DNA from: Rhabdophis nuchalis
Taxonomy: Eukaryota > Chordata > Lepidosauria > Squamata > Natricidae
Assembly (NCBI GenBank): GCA_039707465.1
Contig: CM077648.1
Coordinates: 15,517,119 to 15,581,118, forward strand
Reading direction: 5' to 3'
DNA length: 64,000 nt
A program made the position numbers and the translations under genes. The notes below the pieces were generated by a model, which saw only the letters and a list, made by a program, of their open reading frames with translations, was not told the origin of the DNA and did no database searches. Positions within the stretch are counted from its first letter, which is position 1, and each line of letters opens with the position of its first letter. Below are positions 11,074 through 22,850 of this stretch, in pieces.

Positions 11074-11560
11074 TCTAACCCGCTCTCTCTCCCCGAAGGG
11101 ACTCGAGGCGGGGCACAGGGAATTAAAAACAACTAAAATCAACAAAGTACAGAATTAAAAATACAAATATAAATAAATGACTAAACTAAATAAAAATAGA
11201 TTAAGCAAATAACCCTGCACTAAAATCCCTTATAATATCCCCTAACCTTAAAAGAGACTACCCTAGGCCGGCCAAGCGAAAAAGATGTGTTTTTAGTTTT
11301 AGGCGGAAGGAGCGGAGGTCCATGGTTGTTCTAATGTCGGGGGGAAGGTCGTTCCAGAGGGCAGGGCCCGCCACAGAGAGAGCCCTTCCCCTGGGCGTCG
11401 CCCGCTGACAAAGTCTAGTGGACGGCACCCGGAGAAGTCCCTCTCTGTAGGAGCGAATCGGCCGTGAGGATGTATGGGGCAGGATCCGATCCCGCAGATA
11501 ACTAGGTCCCGAGCCATGGAGCGCTTTGAAGATGATAACTAACACCTTATCTCACTCTAC
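11073..11560 (-). mobile_element. CR1/L2-clade LINE fragment (L3-like), antisense
   Basis: The reverse strand encodes LVIIFKALHGSGPSYLRDRI through HLFRLAGLG. Its 3' tail is the microsatellite at 10974-11072. Confidence 0.85.
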
Positions 11561-11569
11561 CATGTTTCC

Positions 11570-11815
11570 CCGAAAATAAAACAGGGTCTTATTTTCTTTT
11601 GAGCCCCGAAATAAGTGCTTGGCCTTATTTTCAGGGAAGTTTTATTATTTTTGAGATGCAGGAGGTGGTGAGCATGGTCACCTCATGGCTGCTGCTGTGG
11701 TGCAATATTTTTGGGGGGAGGGCTTATTTTCAGGGGATGGCTTATTTTAGCACATACGCTCAAAAGCCCCATTGGGCTTATTATCTGGGGAGGTCTTATT
11801 TTCAGGGAAACAGGA
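11570..11815. mobile_element. inverted-repeat MITE (GTTTCCCCGAAAATAA family)
   Basis: It begins 'tgtttccccgaaaataaaac' and ends 'gtcttattttcagggaaaca'. A second copy lies at 47543-47792. The superfamily is uncertain because I cannot define a clean TSD. Confidence 0.65.
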
Positions 11816-11989
11816 TAATCAGGTGCTGACTGTTAGTTGAGAAGATTTCTATAGGTAGGTTTGGAGTAATAAATCGGTTTAATTGAACCTTCGAGTTTGG
11901 GTCTGGAATTTTGTACCTGATACTACTAGCCCATTACTATTTTAGAAATTCTATGACAAAGGTCAAAACTCATTCCTATAAACAATACA

Positions 11990-12180
11990 ATACAATACAA
12001 TAGCAGAGTTGGAAGGGACCTTGGAGGTCACCTAGTCCAACTCCCTGCCTAGGCAGGAAACCTTATACTATTTCAGACAAATGGCTATCCAACATCTTCT
12101 TGAAGACTTGCAGTGTCAAGCTCAGCAACCAAATTGAGTGTTCTGAATTTCACTTCAGAAGACTGACTGACTCAAGAAGT
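11990..12180 (-). mobile_element. CR1 LINE 3' fragment, antisense
   Basis: The text 'agttggaagggaccttggag...acaaatggctatccaacatc' matches the antisense CR1 copies at 13606, 41624 and 59165. Confidence 0.75.
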
Positions 12181-12395
12181 CTATACAGTCCTCCTTTACT
12201 GACTGCCTCAGACAGTGACCATTCATAAATCACATAGAAAGTGATTTAAAAAGTGTTTAAAAATCCTCACATTTATGACGTTCACAGGCCTGTACAGCAA
12301 AGTAAGATCATACAGTCACATTTTCACTTAGTGGTAACTTTGCCTAACAAGTGGTCCCAACTATGGTCACTAAATGAAGACTACTTGTATCCAGA
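12181..12395. mobile_element. fragment of the ACAGGTAGTCCTC MITE family
   Basis: Starts 'acagtcctcctttactgac' and ends 'ggtcactaaatgaagactac'. It is diverged and internally deleted. Confidence 0.65.
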
Positions 12396-12662
12396 TTGCT
12401 GTCCTTTAGGTAGGACATTTCAGGTAGAAAAAAACTGAATTGTATCCGGAAACCCAATGAAGGCCAACCAAAATGATAAAGCAGAGAAATTCAATTGTCC
12501 ATATAATACAGGTTCTCCCAAGGGCCCTTTTGAATGACTTTTGGACAGGTTGAAGCTTTTCAGAACTTTTCCAAATGTCATTCCACGTGGAATAATTCTG
12601 CAGCGATCACAACTGGAAACCAAATGGAACTAGGTCTACATTCAATAGAGAAGGATGTAGCT

Positions 12663-12785
12663 CAGGGGTAGGCAATTACGGCCACCTCACAACCTGTGGA
12701 CTTCAACTCCCAGAATTCCTAAGTCAGCGTGGAATTCTGGGAGTTGAAGTCCACAGGTCGTAAGGTGGCCAAGTTGCCCGCCCCA
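12663..12785. mobile_element. palindromic hAT MITE (hairpin family), diverged
   Basis: The arms contain 'cctgtggacttcaactccca' and its inverted partner 'gaattctgggagttgaagtc'. The putative TSD is imperfect. Confidence 0.7.
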
Positions 12786-13605
12786 TGTACCTGGGGCATC
12801 ACACATTCCTTCACGAGAAGAAACACCAGATCCATACACCATACACAGTTTGGTATAAATCTGCGAGGAACTTGGTAATAACTATAAAGCCTCACCCATC
12901 TTTGATGTGCCTTCCCTAACCCATATTTTCTTTCTCCTGCTGTACATGCAAACTGGAAGGAAGTAAAGCTTTCAGGAACAGGGCAGATGTATTTCTAAAT
13001 CAATCAAGCTTTTGGTAGAAGCGTTGCAATTATACACAATCATAGTCTAGGTTACCAATTCATGTCAGGCCAATGATCACAACACAAAGTCTATGCATGT
13101 TGTGGTCTCTCGTTTAACCTCCCTAGAATTACATTTATAGACTGAGGGAGAAAGCAATTTCTTCCAGTTAGCCGACTGTCATTAGAGGCTGCATCGTTCC
13201 TTTGCAGAATATAGACTTCAGCAGGAAGAGAATGAGACGTCGTCTGGGCACTCCTTCCCCTCCCGTCTTTTGTTACAAATCTACGTTTATAGATTATTCG
13301 AAACGCATAAACTATAGCTAGGGATATAACCTCATTCATATGCCTCAATTTACTTGCTGAATTACAGCTCGAAAACAGGAAGAAAGCAAGGTTAATTACA
13401 TTCCACCAAAGAAACATATGTCTTGTTACTGCGCTTTCTTAAATATGAGAAGGAAGTCAAAATATATTCTAACTTATGCCCCAACTGCCGTCTTGAATTT
13501 AGAGATGTATTTTCCTCTTTTTCTTCCTCTGTCAATTTATTTCAATCTTATAGTTCGTTATCAGGCATGGCTTGGCTTGACTGTTCTTGAAAGACTACAT
13601 TAGCA
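12786..13605. other. intergenic stretch, nothing recognised
   Basis: A 108-codon reverse ORF at 13091-13417 has no recognisable domain, signal peptide or splice context. Confidence 0.35.
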
Positions 13606-13862
13606 GAATAAGAGTTGGACGGGATCTTGGAGGTCTTCTAGTCCAACCTCCTGCTCAAGCAGAAAACCCTATACTGTGTCAGACAAATGGTTGTCCAATC
13701 TTTTCTTAAAAACCTCCAGGGTTGGTACACCACAACTTCTGGAGGCAAGGCGTTCCACTGATTAATTGTTCTGTCAGGAAATTTCACCTTAGTTCTAGTT
13801 TGTTTCTCTCCTTGATTAGTTTCCATCCATTGCTTCTTGTCCTGCTCTCAGGTACTTTAGAG

Positions 13863-13997
13863 CAGGGGTCCCCAACCTTTGCAACTTTAAGTCTGAAGGA
13901 CTTCAGCTCCCATAATTCTGCAGCCAGCAAAGCTGGCTGGAGAATTCTGGGAGCTGAAGTCCTTCAGACTTAAAGTTGCAAAGGTTGGGGACCCCTG
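13863..13997. mobile_element. palindromic hAT MITE (hairpin family), 135 bp
   Basis: Arms are 'tttgcaactttaagtctgaa' and its inverted copy. An exact TSD CTTTAGAG lies at 13855-13862 and 13998-14005. It is nested in CR1. Confidence 0.92.
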
Positions 13998-14248
13998 CTT
14001 TAGAGAATAGATTGACCTCCTCTTCTTTGTGGCAGCCCCTGAGATATTGGAAGACATGTCACTCCTAGTCCTTCTTTTCATTAAATTAGACGTACCCAAT
14101 GCCAGCAACCATTCTTTATGTGTTTTAGCTTCCAGTCCCCTAATCATCTTTGGTACTCTTCTCTGCAGTTTTCTACACTCTCGACATCTTTTGTACATCG
14201 TGGCGACCATAACTTGGATGCCATATTCCAAGTGTGGACATACCAAAG

Positions 14249-14621
14249 CAGTGATGGCTAACCTTTTTTGGCTCGCGTGCCAAAAGCGGGGGGAGCACAG
14301 GGGGGTCGTGCATGGGTGTGCCACACCCATAATGCTATGTGCACGATCCCATGCTTTTGGTGTGCTTTTTTCACCCTCTCCAGGCTCCAGAGGCTATCTA
14401 GGAGCCTGGGGAGGGTGAAAACAGCCTCCACCCACATCTCCAGAGGCTTTAGGAGCTTCCCTGAAGCCTCCAGAGGGCGAAAAACAGCCTCAAAAGAAGG
14501 CCTAAATCAGCCGGCCAGCGCACGCATGCATGCTGGAGCTGACAGGGCAACGCCTCGCGTGCCCTAAGAAATGGTTCTACGTGCCGCCTGTGGCACCCGT
14601 GCCATAGGTTTGCTATCACGG
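14249..14621. mobile_element. non-autonomous hAT element, GTGATGGC family, 373 bp
   Basis: Starts CAGTGATGGCTAACC and ends 'taggtttgctatcacgg'. An exact TSD TACCAAAG lies at 14241-14248 and 14622-14629. It is nested in CR1. Confidence 0.88.
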
Positions 14622-14929
14622 TACCAAAGCATTATAAAGTGGTGCTAACACTTCATGTGATCTTGGTTCTATCCTTCTATTAACGCAGCCTAGGATTGTG
14701 TTGGCTTTTTTTGGCAGCTGCAGCACACTACTAGCTGACATCTAAGTGACGGTACACTAGTTTCTTCTTTAGATCAAGTTTTCCTCATCCTTCCTAAATC
14801 TTCCCTTTCTATCTTTCTGAGTCTTGACTTGCCTTTTCAACTCATCCTTTCCATATCTATTATTATTGTATTATTGTTATTGTTATACTTTATTCATTAA
14901 ACATACAACTCAGTCAACTGAACATTCAA

Positions 14930-15526
14930 AAATGCATCACAAATACCATTGTCTGGTGCTAATGGTTGATACGGGTTGCGGCCAGCATTCTAGGTATCAA
15001 CCAAGTACATTCTTAAAATATATGATGTTCTGAGTAGGGCAGTTTTTTGCAATAACTGGTGTTATTGCAGGAAGCTGCAGTTTGTTGATGTATCTTATAA
15101 AGTTCTTGGACATGGTACCAAGTGCCCCGATGACAATGGGTATCACTGTTACATGTTTCATCCATAATTGAGTAGTTTTGATGGCCAGGTTGCAGTATTT
15201 CATGATTTTTTCCAGTTCTTTTTCTTCGACTCTGGCCTCTCCTGGTACCATGATGTCAATAAATTGTAAATTTCGGACCTCTACAACCGTGATATCTGGC
15301 ATGTTGTGTTCCAAATGACGATCCAGCTGTATTTGAAAGTCCCGTAAGATCTTCACTGTCTCATTTTTGGTAACTTTTTCAACTTTGTGCTCCCATGGCT
15401 TTTTGGATACAGGTAAATCACATTTTTTACATAATGACCAGTGGATTAATTTAGCAACTCGGTCATGTCTAGCTTTGTAATCAGTTTGTGCAATTTTGCT
15501 GCATTCACATATTAAATATGAAACAG

Positions 15527-15530
<4 letters not shown>
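14930..15530 (-). mobile_element. non-LTR retrotransposon C-terminal ORF fragment (possibly R4/Dong-like)
   Basis: A 119-codon reverse ORF (14997-15356) contains HLEHNMPDITVVE, KYCNLAIKTTQLW and VIPIVIGALGTMSKNF, a signature I associate with the C-terminus of RLE-type non-LTR elements. It is followed on the same strand by more degraded sequence. Clade assignment is tentative. It ends against an ATT microsatellite. Confidence 0.5.
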
Positions 15531-15580
<50 letters not shown>

Positions 15581-15581
15581 G
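15528..15581. repeat. ATT trinucleotide microsatellite
   Basis: Uninterrupted TTA repeats. Confidence 0.95.
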
Positions 15582-15791
15582 CTAATCTTTGGTGAGATTC
15601 ACAGCTTTGGGGCTGGTTAGTAGCTCAACAGCTCAAGTCCTAACCAAGGACCTAGGAACTGTCAAGGTAACGTCAGAGGATATCAGATGTTCCAAGGGCT
15701 TGCTCCAAGGGCTCCAATTACAATCGGGACAACACACAATTTTTTTCCCCACAGTCTCTCAACTTCAATGTGCAAGTCCTGGTAATTTGTG

Positions 15792-15792
<1 letters not shown>

Positions 15793-15853
<61 letters not shown>

Positions 15854-15854
15854 C
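15793..15854. repeat. ATC trinucleotide microsatellite
   Basis: About 20 perfect ATC units. The poly-Ser ORF through it is an artefact. Confidence 0.95.
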
Positions 15855-16358
15855 AACAATGTGAAATTAGAGCTGCCAGTTCATTAGATGCTCTTTGTCA
15901 AGAAGTGTGGCCCAGGAAGTTTAGCATGGCATCCATTGTGCCAATAATCACCAGAATCACCACTGCTGGTTCATGCCACCATCTTTTAACTTTGGTTTTC
16001 AGATCTTAATATTTAATCACACTAAATAGTGTGGTTTTTCTCTAATTCTTTCTCTTGTATTCTACTTGGTACTGCCACATCAATTATCCACACTTTCTTC
16101 TTTTCAATCACAGTTAAATCTGAGAAGGGATAAGCCAAGACTATCGGTTTGTATTCAGGCATGTCACAACCTTTTAAGCTGCTCTTTTTTTTTTTACTAC
16201 TTTTTAATTATTTATTACTTTTTGTTTGTTTGTCGCACTAACAAAATGTTCAGACTGAATGTTCAGACTGGATTTGGCATTTTTGTTCCTCCCAAGGATC
16301 TGAGACAGGAAAATGTCGATGTTTGATAGTGTTAGAGATATTGTCGTAGGATGTAAAC

Positions 16359-16498
16359 CGTGTCAGGCCTGGAAGCCATTTTTTACATTGGGCCTTCTGG
16401 CCTGCTACAACATGACATCTTTAATAAAGTGGAACTTTGAGGAAACTCAAGCCTCGGAGTCTTCTTTCGTTGGGGGTATTACTTGGAACCCTGACAAG
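16359..16498. mobile_element. possible short solo LTR
   Basis: Begins TGTCAGGCCTGG and ends GGAACCCTGACA, so it has TG...CA ends with 7-bp inverted termini, and it carries an AATAAA in the middle. No convincing TSD. Confidence 0.4.
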
Positions 16499-16869
16499 CT
16501 GTTCCAAATAAAACTGCCTTTTGCAACTGACTGATGGAAAATTTGTCAATGCCAATGGCATTCAAGTGGTGTTCTAATTGTTTTAGGATTGCGCCCAAAG
16601 CAATTATTACTATTGGTACTGGCTTTACTTTCTTTTGCCACCGTTATTCTATTTCTATTTGCAGATTTTCGTATTTTGTTATATTCTCCAGTTCTTTCTC
16701 TTCTCTTCTGCTCTGTCTCTTTCTCTCGCCAGATACTGACACATCCACAATCCAGACTTCTGTCTTATTGTTGGAAGAAAGGTCCTTCTGGGTTCAGCTC
16801 CAAGTGGGGAAAAAGACACTGGAAACATAGATGCTGCTTGGAAAGATGGTTTAATGGTGGACAGAACCA

Positions 16870-17060
16870 CATGGTTTAAACTTATTTATAGCTGCTGGGT
16901 ATTTTAGTTTAACGGGTTTTAGCACAGGAATAGATTTAATTTGTTTTTATATTATGTATTTATATTTGTATATTTATTGTTTTTACTTTCCCTGTGCACC
17001 GCCCCGAGTCCCTGTGGGGAGAGGGAGCGGTCTACAAATTAAATTTGATGATGATGATGA
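16870..17060 (+). mobile_element. CR1/L2-clade LINE 3' tail (L3-like)
   Basis: Contains the family 3' UTR 'gtgcaccgccccgagtccct' and ends in a GAT trinucleotide run. Confidence 0.75.
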
Positions 17061-18340
17061 CATGGCCTGAGGTCCTGAGCAGAAAAGGGGGATCATATGC
17101 TTTTAGATGTCGGATGAAGAAGAAAAGGGAGAATGAGATACTGAAAGTTCCTGGCTTTATACTCTCTGTTCAGCCCCACCTCTCTGTTTCCTGTTCCTAT
17201 GTAAGAAATGTATTCTGATTGGTTGTCAGACTCCCATGGGGCCATGCAGGGGCAACTCTTTAGGTTGTCCTTTGAGTCCAGGTTTGGTTGAACTTTGCTT
17301 TTTCCCAGATGCCTTGTGGTGAGATGGGTAAAGGGCTAATATTAGCATGCCTTAATCCTATCACCCTAGAGCTGAAGGAGAGAACTCTTTGTTACGTAGA
17401 ATAGACTGCCTCGGGCATTTTAATGGCCCATTAAGAAAAGTGGGGGCTATTAAGAGTGACTCTGTTTCCTGCCTAAAAACAACTTTCTCCATTTCTGATC
17501 CCGGGAAATATAATATTCTGCCTTTTCAATATTTCCCAGGATATTTCATTCATTCTAACTTCCTACATTACTTATTGACAATTAATATATTTTAAAAAAC
17601 CGATTTGGGACATAAAGAATTTGAGTAAACAAGCAGGAAACTACCTTATGGATGAAGGCTTGGTGGGACTCAATAGAAGCATTGTCTCGCGTCTGTTCAA
17701 GATAAGCAATTGTTTGAAGTGAACTTAAATACTTGTAAATTACAAACTGTGGTTCTTGTGTTTATGTCTGTGTGCATTCAGTCACAAATATACCCTAATC
17801 TCACTTGCCCACTTATACCTCAAAGATAGGATTTTCCGTAATAACAATGGTAATTAAAAACCCTGCATGTCTAGAATGCAATTATATGGTTAGCATACTT
17901 TTATTTATTCAACATGTCTCTCCCTGACTTTTTTACTCTGAGCTTCACTGTGACCGTAAATCGCTACAGTAAAAACAAGAACAATGCAAACCGAATTAAG
18001 GATGACATAATACAGAATTTCATTGTTGCTGGCTTGGCTTCTTCCCATGAATTTACAGCATTTTGAATCTTTGAGGTTTCATAACATGTCTCTACTATCT
18101 ATAGCATTCCAGGCAGATTTTTTTTTTTTTAATCTACAAAGTTTGGGGCTAGCCCACAAAATTAAATCAACTCAAGGAGATGTGCAGCCCAATTTTAATG
18201 TGGTATCCTCAGATCTTTGCAGATTTCCAAGACTCATAATCTCCCAATGGTGTGTCACTTGACTATCTAAAAGAATTAGGCATTTTAAAGTAGATTCTTT
18301 TAAGAGATCTGTCTATAAGTTTATAATATCTAACAAAAAT
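17061..18340. other. intergenic stretch, nothing recognised
   Basis: Parts of 17100-17340 have an LTR-like feel but no ends can be defined. No exon seen. Confidence 0.3.
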
Positions 18341-18347
18341 CAATCAA

Positions 18348-18348
<1 letters not shown>

Positions 18349-18382
<34 letters not shown>
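18349..18382. repeat. GT dinucleotide microsatellite
   Basis: Perfect GT run. Confidence 0.95.
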
Positions 18383-18386
<4 letters not shown>

Positions 18387-18760
18387 CAGCATAACTCTGG
18401 AACACCTCGAGCAATTTCAACCAAACTTGGTACACAGATTACTTACTCTCTGGAAACAACTACTGTGGGAGGTAGACATCCCTAACACCCCTTGGGGATG
18501 TGTGTTCTGTTAAGATACAACCTGTTTTGCCTTAAAATGGCTTCTACTGTACTACCTTAAAATGGCTTCTACTGTACAGTGCTGTGGAGTTGCCATGGTA
18601 ATGGCTTCACAGTACTTCACAAGGGGACTCTCTCTGGTAAGGGGGGAAATCCAACATTAGAAAATGCAGTGGCATTCATGAAAGGAGGTTTTGGATAAAT
18701 AAATACCTGGACAGTGCCAAATTATCAACTAGTTAAAGAGGAAAATGAGAATGTTGCACT
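18383..18760. repeat. unclassified interspersed repeat next to GT run
   Basis: Begins 'ttttccagcataactctgga' and ends near 'ataaatacctggacagtgcc...tatcaactagt'. The latter recurs at 52665-52705 ('aaatatccaggcaatgccgg...atcagctagt'), also next to a 'gtctgtctgtgtgttccagc' start. It is probably one family. Class not identified. Confidence 0.5.
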
Positions 18761-19138
18761 GTAAGAAGTTAAAATACCTTATACTCTTGGTGTGCTGGTA
18801 ATTGGTTATCTGTTTATACCTTAATGTATGCAGTGTTGATTTCTAGGTATGTCTTCTCTGTCTTGGCACCTACCATATGGAACAGTCTTATCTCCAGAAT
18901 TATTGATGCTTCAAACCCTATCATTTTTTTTAGAAGACTGTGACGTCCTAGTTCTACTTTCAACATTTGCGAACAGGTGTTATTGGCTTTAAGTTATGGG
19001 AAGGCAGAAGGAAGCTGAAAACTGGGGCAGAGGCAGGGTTCAGGAAAGCTCAATAGTAAGAGCAGAGAAACAAATTACCCAGAGAGGTGGAAAGCTCTCC
19101 TGTATTGGATGTGGTCAAGTAGAAGCTGGAGAGCTATC

Positions 19139-19383
19139 TGTTAAGTCCTTGCGGTTATGACCGCAGGGCGTCGATCATCAAGGGAAGCACTCCTATTGGT
19201 CCTGACACCTCTCCTGGCTGGCGGGAGAATTATACACAGTTGATTGGTTAAGCATCTGACAGTTTCTGTATAAATAGCTGTCAGATGCTGAGAGACTTGC
19301 TCTAAGCTGTTATACCATTGTGTTAATAAAGTGTGTTGCTGATTAAGCTGCCTCAGTTTCCCTCAGTCGCTCCGTACTGAGCA
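19139..19383 (+). mobile_element. solo LTR, 245 bp
   Basis: The ends are TGTTAAGT and CTGAGCA (TG...CA). An exact 5-bp TSD CTATC lies at 19134-19138 and 19384-19388. A TATA box (tataaata near 19269) precedes an AATAAA (19325-19330) on the + strand, which orients the LTR. No internal retroviral or gypsy genes adjoin it, so this is a recombination remnant. Confidence 0.85.
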
Positions 19384-19519
19384 CTATCCATCATGGAATC
19401 TTTAACTTGGACCACTGCAACTAACAAAGATTTAAATAGCCCTTAGCATTTAGATTTATATATCTCTTTATAATACTTTACAGATTTCTCTAAGAGGTTT
19501 GTGGAATCAACATATTGCC

Positions 19520-19655
19520 TCCAACAATTTGGGCCCTCATTTTACCAACCTCGGGAGGATGGAAGGCTGAGTCAACCTTGAGCCCATTCAGGATCGAACT
19601 GATGGCAGTCAGCAAAATTAGCCTGCAATACTGCATTCTAACCACTGGCTCATTA
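19520..19655 (-). mobile_element. tRNA-derived SINE, antisense
   Basis: The text 'aggatcgaactgatggcagt' and 'tgcattctaaccactggctc' resemble an inverted tRNA-like head. A related fragment lies at 45062-45120. Confidence 0.55.
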
Positions 19656-19669
19656 CTGCACCCTTACAA

Positions 19670-19859
19670 CAGGGGTGGTTTCCGGCTGCTGCTACTGCCG
19701 GTTTACTCAGGGATGCAATATGCGCACATGCCCAGTACTAAAAAAAAAACAAGATGGCAGTTCCTACAGCGCCACCAAGAGAACCAGTTCGGGGGCATAG
19801 CAGGCCGAGTTACTAACTACTTGGCCGAACAAGTCCGAACTGGTAGGAACTCACCTCTG
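19670..19859. mobile_element. non-autonomous hAT element, CAGGGGTGG family, 190 bp
   Basis: Starts CAGGGGTGGTTTCC, ends GGAACTCACCTCTG. An exact TSD CCTTACAA lies at 19662-19669 and 19860-19867. Confidence 0.88.
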
Positions 19860-19867
19860 CCTTACAA

Positions 19868-20540
19868 GTCTGTGATACCATGTTGTTACTGCTGCTTTTT
19901 TAAAATCTGCTCAAACTTTGAAACTGAGGACTAGTGGTTTGCTCTCAGACATTTTCTAACCTACCTTACCAAACTGTAAATTTTAATGTGATAGAAGAGA
20001 AACATTCCTAAACTCATTCTAGAGAATAATTATATGAATTATTTATATTTTAATTATTAATCACTGACCCCACCTGCCATTCTTTGAGGGGATGCATGTC
20101 CCAGCAAAAGCACTCAAAAGCGGCTGTCTCCACTGAACTTTCTTAGCAACTCTAAGTTAGGCCAAGGTGATTCTGAGCCCTCACCTTGGCAATTTTATTA
20201 TGCCAGGATGACTAAGGACATCAGACAAAATATTATAATTATGTACTGGCTCTTAAGTTACAGATTGAACAGATAAATTATTTGTGACAACATCAGGCAG
20301 ACGGGGATACGAAAGGAATGTGTGAATGGCATTTTCCAGCCACAACAAGCCTGATTTAATATAACCCAATCATAGTAAAGGGAAAAACAAGCATTGCTCA
20401 CCTCAGTGTTCAAAAAAATCATAATTAAAAATACTTCTTCAATGTGTAAAAAAAAAAAAAAAAAGGAACTGAGTGATAATTAAGAGATGGGCGTCACTTT
20501 TAAGGCCTGTATGCCAGGTTGGCATCTAGATAATCTAGTC
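19868..20540. other. intergenic stretch, nothing recognised
   Basis: Contains a short poly-A run near 20450. No supported gene. Confidence 0.35.
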
Positions 20541-20552
20541 TATAATCTAGTC

Positions 20553-20872
20553 CCGTGATGGCGAACCTATGGCACGGGTGCCACAGGTGGCACGCGGAGC
20601 CATTTGTTAGGGCATGCAAGGCGTTGCCCTGTCAGCTCCAGTGCGCATGTCCAACTGACTTCAGCCTTGTTTTGAGACCGTTTTTCACCCTCCAGAGACT
20701 TCCCTGAAGGCTCCGGTGGGCTGAAAGCTCCTGAAGGCTCCAGAGGGCGAAAAATGACCCTACGAGCAAACCAGAAGGGGAAAGCGCGCACATGTGTGGC
20801 ACGCCCGGCACGCCCCTCCCTTGCGCTCCCCCCGCTTTTGGCATGCAAGCAAAAAAAGGTTCGCCATCACTG
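20553..20872. mobile_element. non-autonomous hAT element, GTGATGGC family, 320 bp
   Basis: Starts 'ccgtgatggcgaacctatgg', ends 'ggttcgccatcactg'. An exact TSD ATCTAGTC lies at 20545-20552 and 20873-20880. Confidence 0.9.
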
Positions 20873-20884
20873 ATCTAGTCTATG

Positions 20885-21125
20885 AATGGTGGGCGGCTGT
20901 CAATTCAGACTGGTTCAGGCAAACCAGTAGTTACATCTAGCAGCTAGGCCTGGCTGCCCACTATCCCGTTCTATATAATCGCCGTGTTTGACACAATGCG
21001 CCCGTGCGCAAGGCTCATGCACAAAGCTATCCTTTCCTATGTAATTGCTTTGTTTTTGAGTAAAGCGAGCAAAGCAAGTGTGCATGCATGCTCACATTTT
21101 CGATTCTAGGTGAACTGGTTGTTAA
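20885..21125. mobile_element. hAT-type element fragment (GGTTCAGGCAAACC type)
   Basis: It contains 'caattcagactggttcaggc' near the start and 'gtgaactggttgttaaac' at the end, matching the family at 33490. Boundaries are uncertain. Confidence 0.45.
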
Positions 21126-21127
21126 AC

Positions 21128-21330
21128 TACCGTATTTTTCGGAGTATGAGGCACACCTATTTCCCCCCCCAAAAAGAGAGTGAAAATCTGGGTGTGTCTT
21201 ATACACTGAATACGGCATTTTTGGCCTCCTGAAACCCCGCCTCCTTTACAAAAATGCACCTGCAGAGGTTTTGGTAGGCCTGCCATGTGCTCCTTGTGGC
21301 TGGGGAGGGCAAAAATGAGACTCAAAAAAC
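21128..21330. mobile_element. Tc1-like MITE (ACCGTATTTTTCGGAG family), partial
   Basis: Left terminus 'taccgtatttttcggagtat' with the characteristic 'gtgaaaatctgggtg' subterminal repeat. The right half is missing. Confidence 0.65.
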
Positions 21331-22286
21331 ATTTACCGCAACATTTTAAGGCAATATAGGGTCTTCCTTGTTTGGCTATGCAGCAGATGATCAAGGTTAC
21401 CCCATGGACTTTCTAAAGTTTTCTTTTGGAGGAACTGAATTGAAATGATCTAGCTAAAATTAAATATTTTTGCCAGATAAGTATATTTGCTTTATAATTT
21501 GTAACTTAAGCATATCATAGTTGAAGCACTCCTATTCATATTTATCTGGGACTAAATATGATCCCATGGGTTTCCATAAGACTTCGTTCTGAATGTGTGC
21601 AATATATTATAATCTAAAACTTTGTAATATAATTAAAAGCTTAAAAATTCTCCTCCCCTTTACAGGTTTTTTTCTTTTTGCCTTTTCTTTTCAGCATCCA
21701 AACAGGATGGATTTTTTTCTACGTTTAATGTTGGACTTATTTGATGTTTGGGTCAATGTTTTTCCTTTCTTTACACATTTTTTTTCCTTTTTTTGTTACT
21801 GTTGGATATGTTTTTTTCTCCTTCTCTGTTTTGCATTGTATTTTGCATTTTATTCTCATTTCTATCAATCAAAATGTAATATTTTTAAAAAATGTGTATA
21901 ATTTTTTTTTTTGCTGGATCCTACTTTCAAATCCATTAAGGAAACAGTTGCTCATGTAATTCAGTGGGATGTTCTTTTTGTTGATTCTTGCAAAGTCTAT
22001 TAAAAAACAGTTTCTGAAACGCTTTGCAGCCATAACTTCCGCTGAAAGTTTTAGGTGCAATGTTTACCTTGTGGCCATGTGTCAGCTAGGATATTCCAGT
22101 GAAATCACAGGTTTATTTTTATGGTAGCTATTCAGACTTTTCTGTGGGTAATATGTTTCCATTCACATATAAATTCCAAAAAGACCCTTGGTATGCATTT
22201 CCGTTAAATTACTGAAAAAAAACCATTAGAAATATGATGTGTAATTACAGGAAACGAGGAGAAAAAAATTCAAGACTTAATATTAC
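21331..22286. other. T-rich intergenic stretch, nothing recognised
   Basis: T-rich runs produce Phe-rich ORFs (21593-21959) that have no support as genes. Confidence 0.4.
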
Positions 22287-22292
22287 ATGTAA

Positions 22293-22850
22293 CAGAGGTG
22301 GGTTCCTACCAGTACAATACGGCTCGGCCGAATAGGTAGTAACTCCGGAAGATACATGACTGTACCAGTTCTAATCTCGGTGGCGCCATCTTGATTTTCT
22401 GTTCTGCACATGTGCAGAACAATCTTCATTGAAAAAATGTATTTCCTGCCCCATACATCCCTGCGGCCGATTCGCTCCCACAGAGAGGGACTTCTCCGGG
22501 TGCCGTCCACTAGGCTATGCCAGCGGGCGACGCCCAGGGGAAGGGCCTTCTCTGTGGCGGGCCCGACCCTCTGGAACGACCTTCCCCCCGAAATTAGAAC
22601 AACGACGGACCTCCGCTCCTTCCGTCAAAAACTAAAAACACACTTCTTCTGCTTGGCCGGCCTGGGGTAATAGAACTGTTTTTAGGGTTTTTAGGGGTTT
22701 AGTTTTAGTTTTAATATGGGATTTTAGCGCAGGGTATTAGTTTAATTCATTTTAATATTGTATTATGTTTGTGGTTTTATACATGTATTTTTAAATTCCC
22801 TGTGCACCGCCTCGAGTCCCTTCGGGGAGAGAGAGCGGGTTATAAATTAA

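Larger units (their letters stand above)
13606..14780 (-). mobile_element. CR1 LINE, antisense, carrying two nested hAT insertions
   Basis: The reverse strand encodes CR1 C-terminal ORF2 pieces (RRTRSDM, DRTINQWNALPPEVV) and CR1 3' UTR. Removing two hAT insertions at 13863-13997 and 14249-14621, each with an exact 8-bp duplication of CR1 sequence, restores continuity. The CR1 is therefore older than both hAT insertions. Confidence 0.8.
15590..16640 (-). mobile_element. degraded retroelement region related to 56520-56760
   Basis: The sequence around 16505-16640 ('tgccttttgcaactgactga', 'ctttcttttgccacc') recurs at 56541-56660. The part at 16235-16325 recurs at 56670-56770. I think it is the 3' region of the same non-LTR family as 14930-15530. 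It is interrupted by a TCA microsatellite and a short LTR-like segment. Confidence 0.45.

Noticed and set aside
10846..11136. Membrane-like poly-Ile/Val ORFs
   Set aside because: Translation of ATT/GTT microsatellite, not a transmembrane protein.
13091..13417. 108-codon minus-strand ORF
   Set aside because: No recognised domain, no splice or promoter context, and length within chance expectation for this window.
21593..21959. Phe-rich hydrophobic ORFs
   Set aside because: They come from T-rich DNA with no start context or conservation signal.
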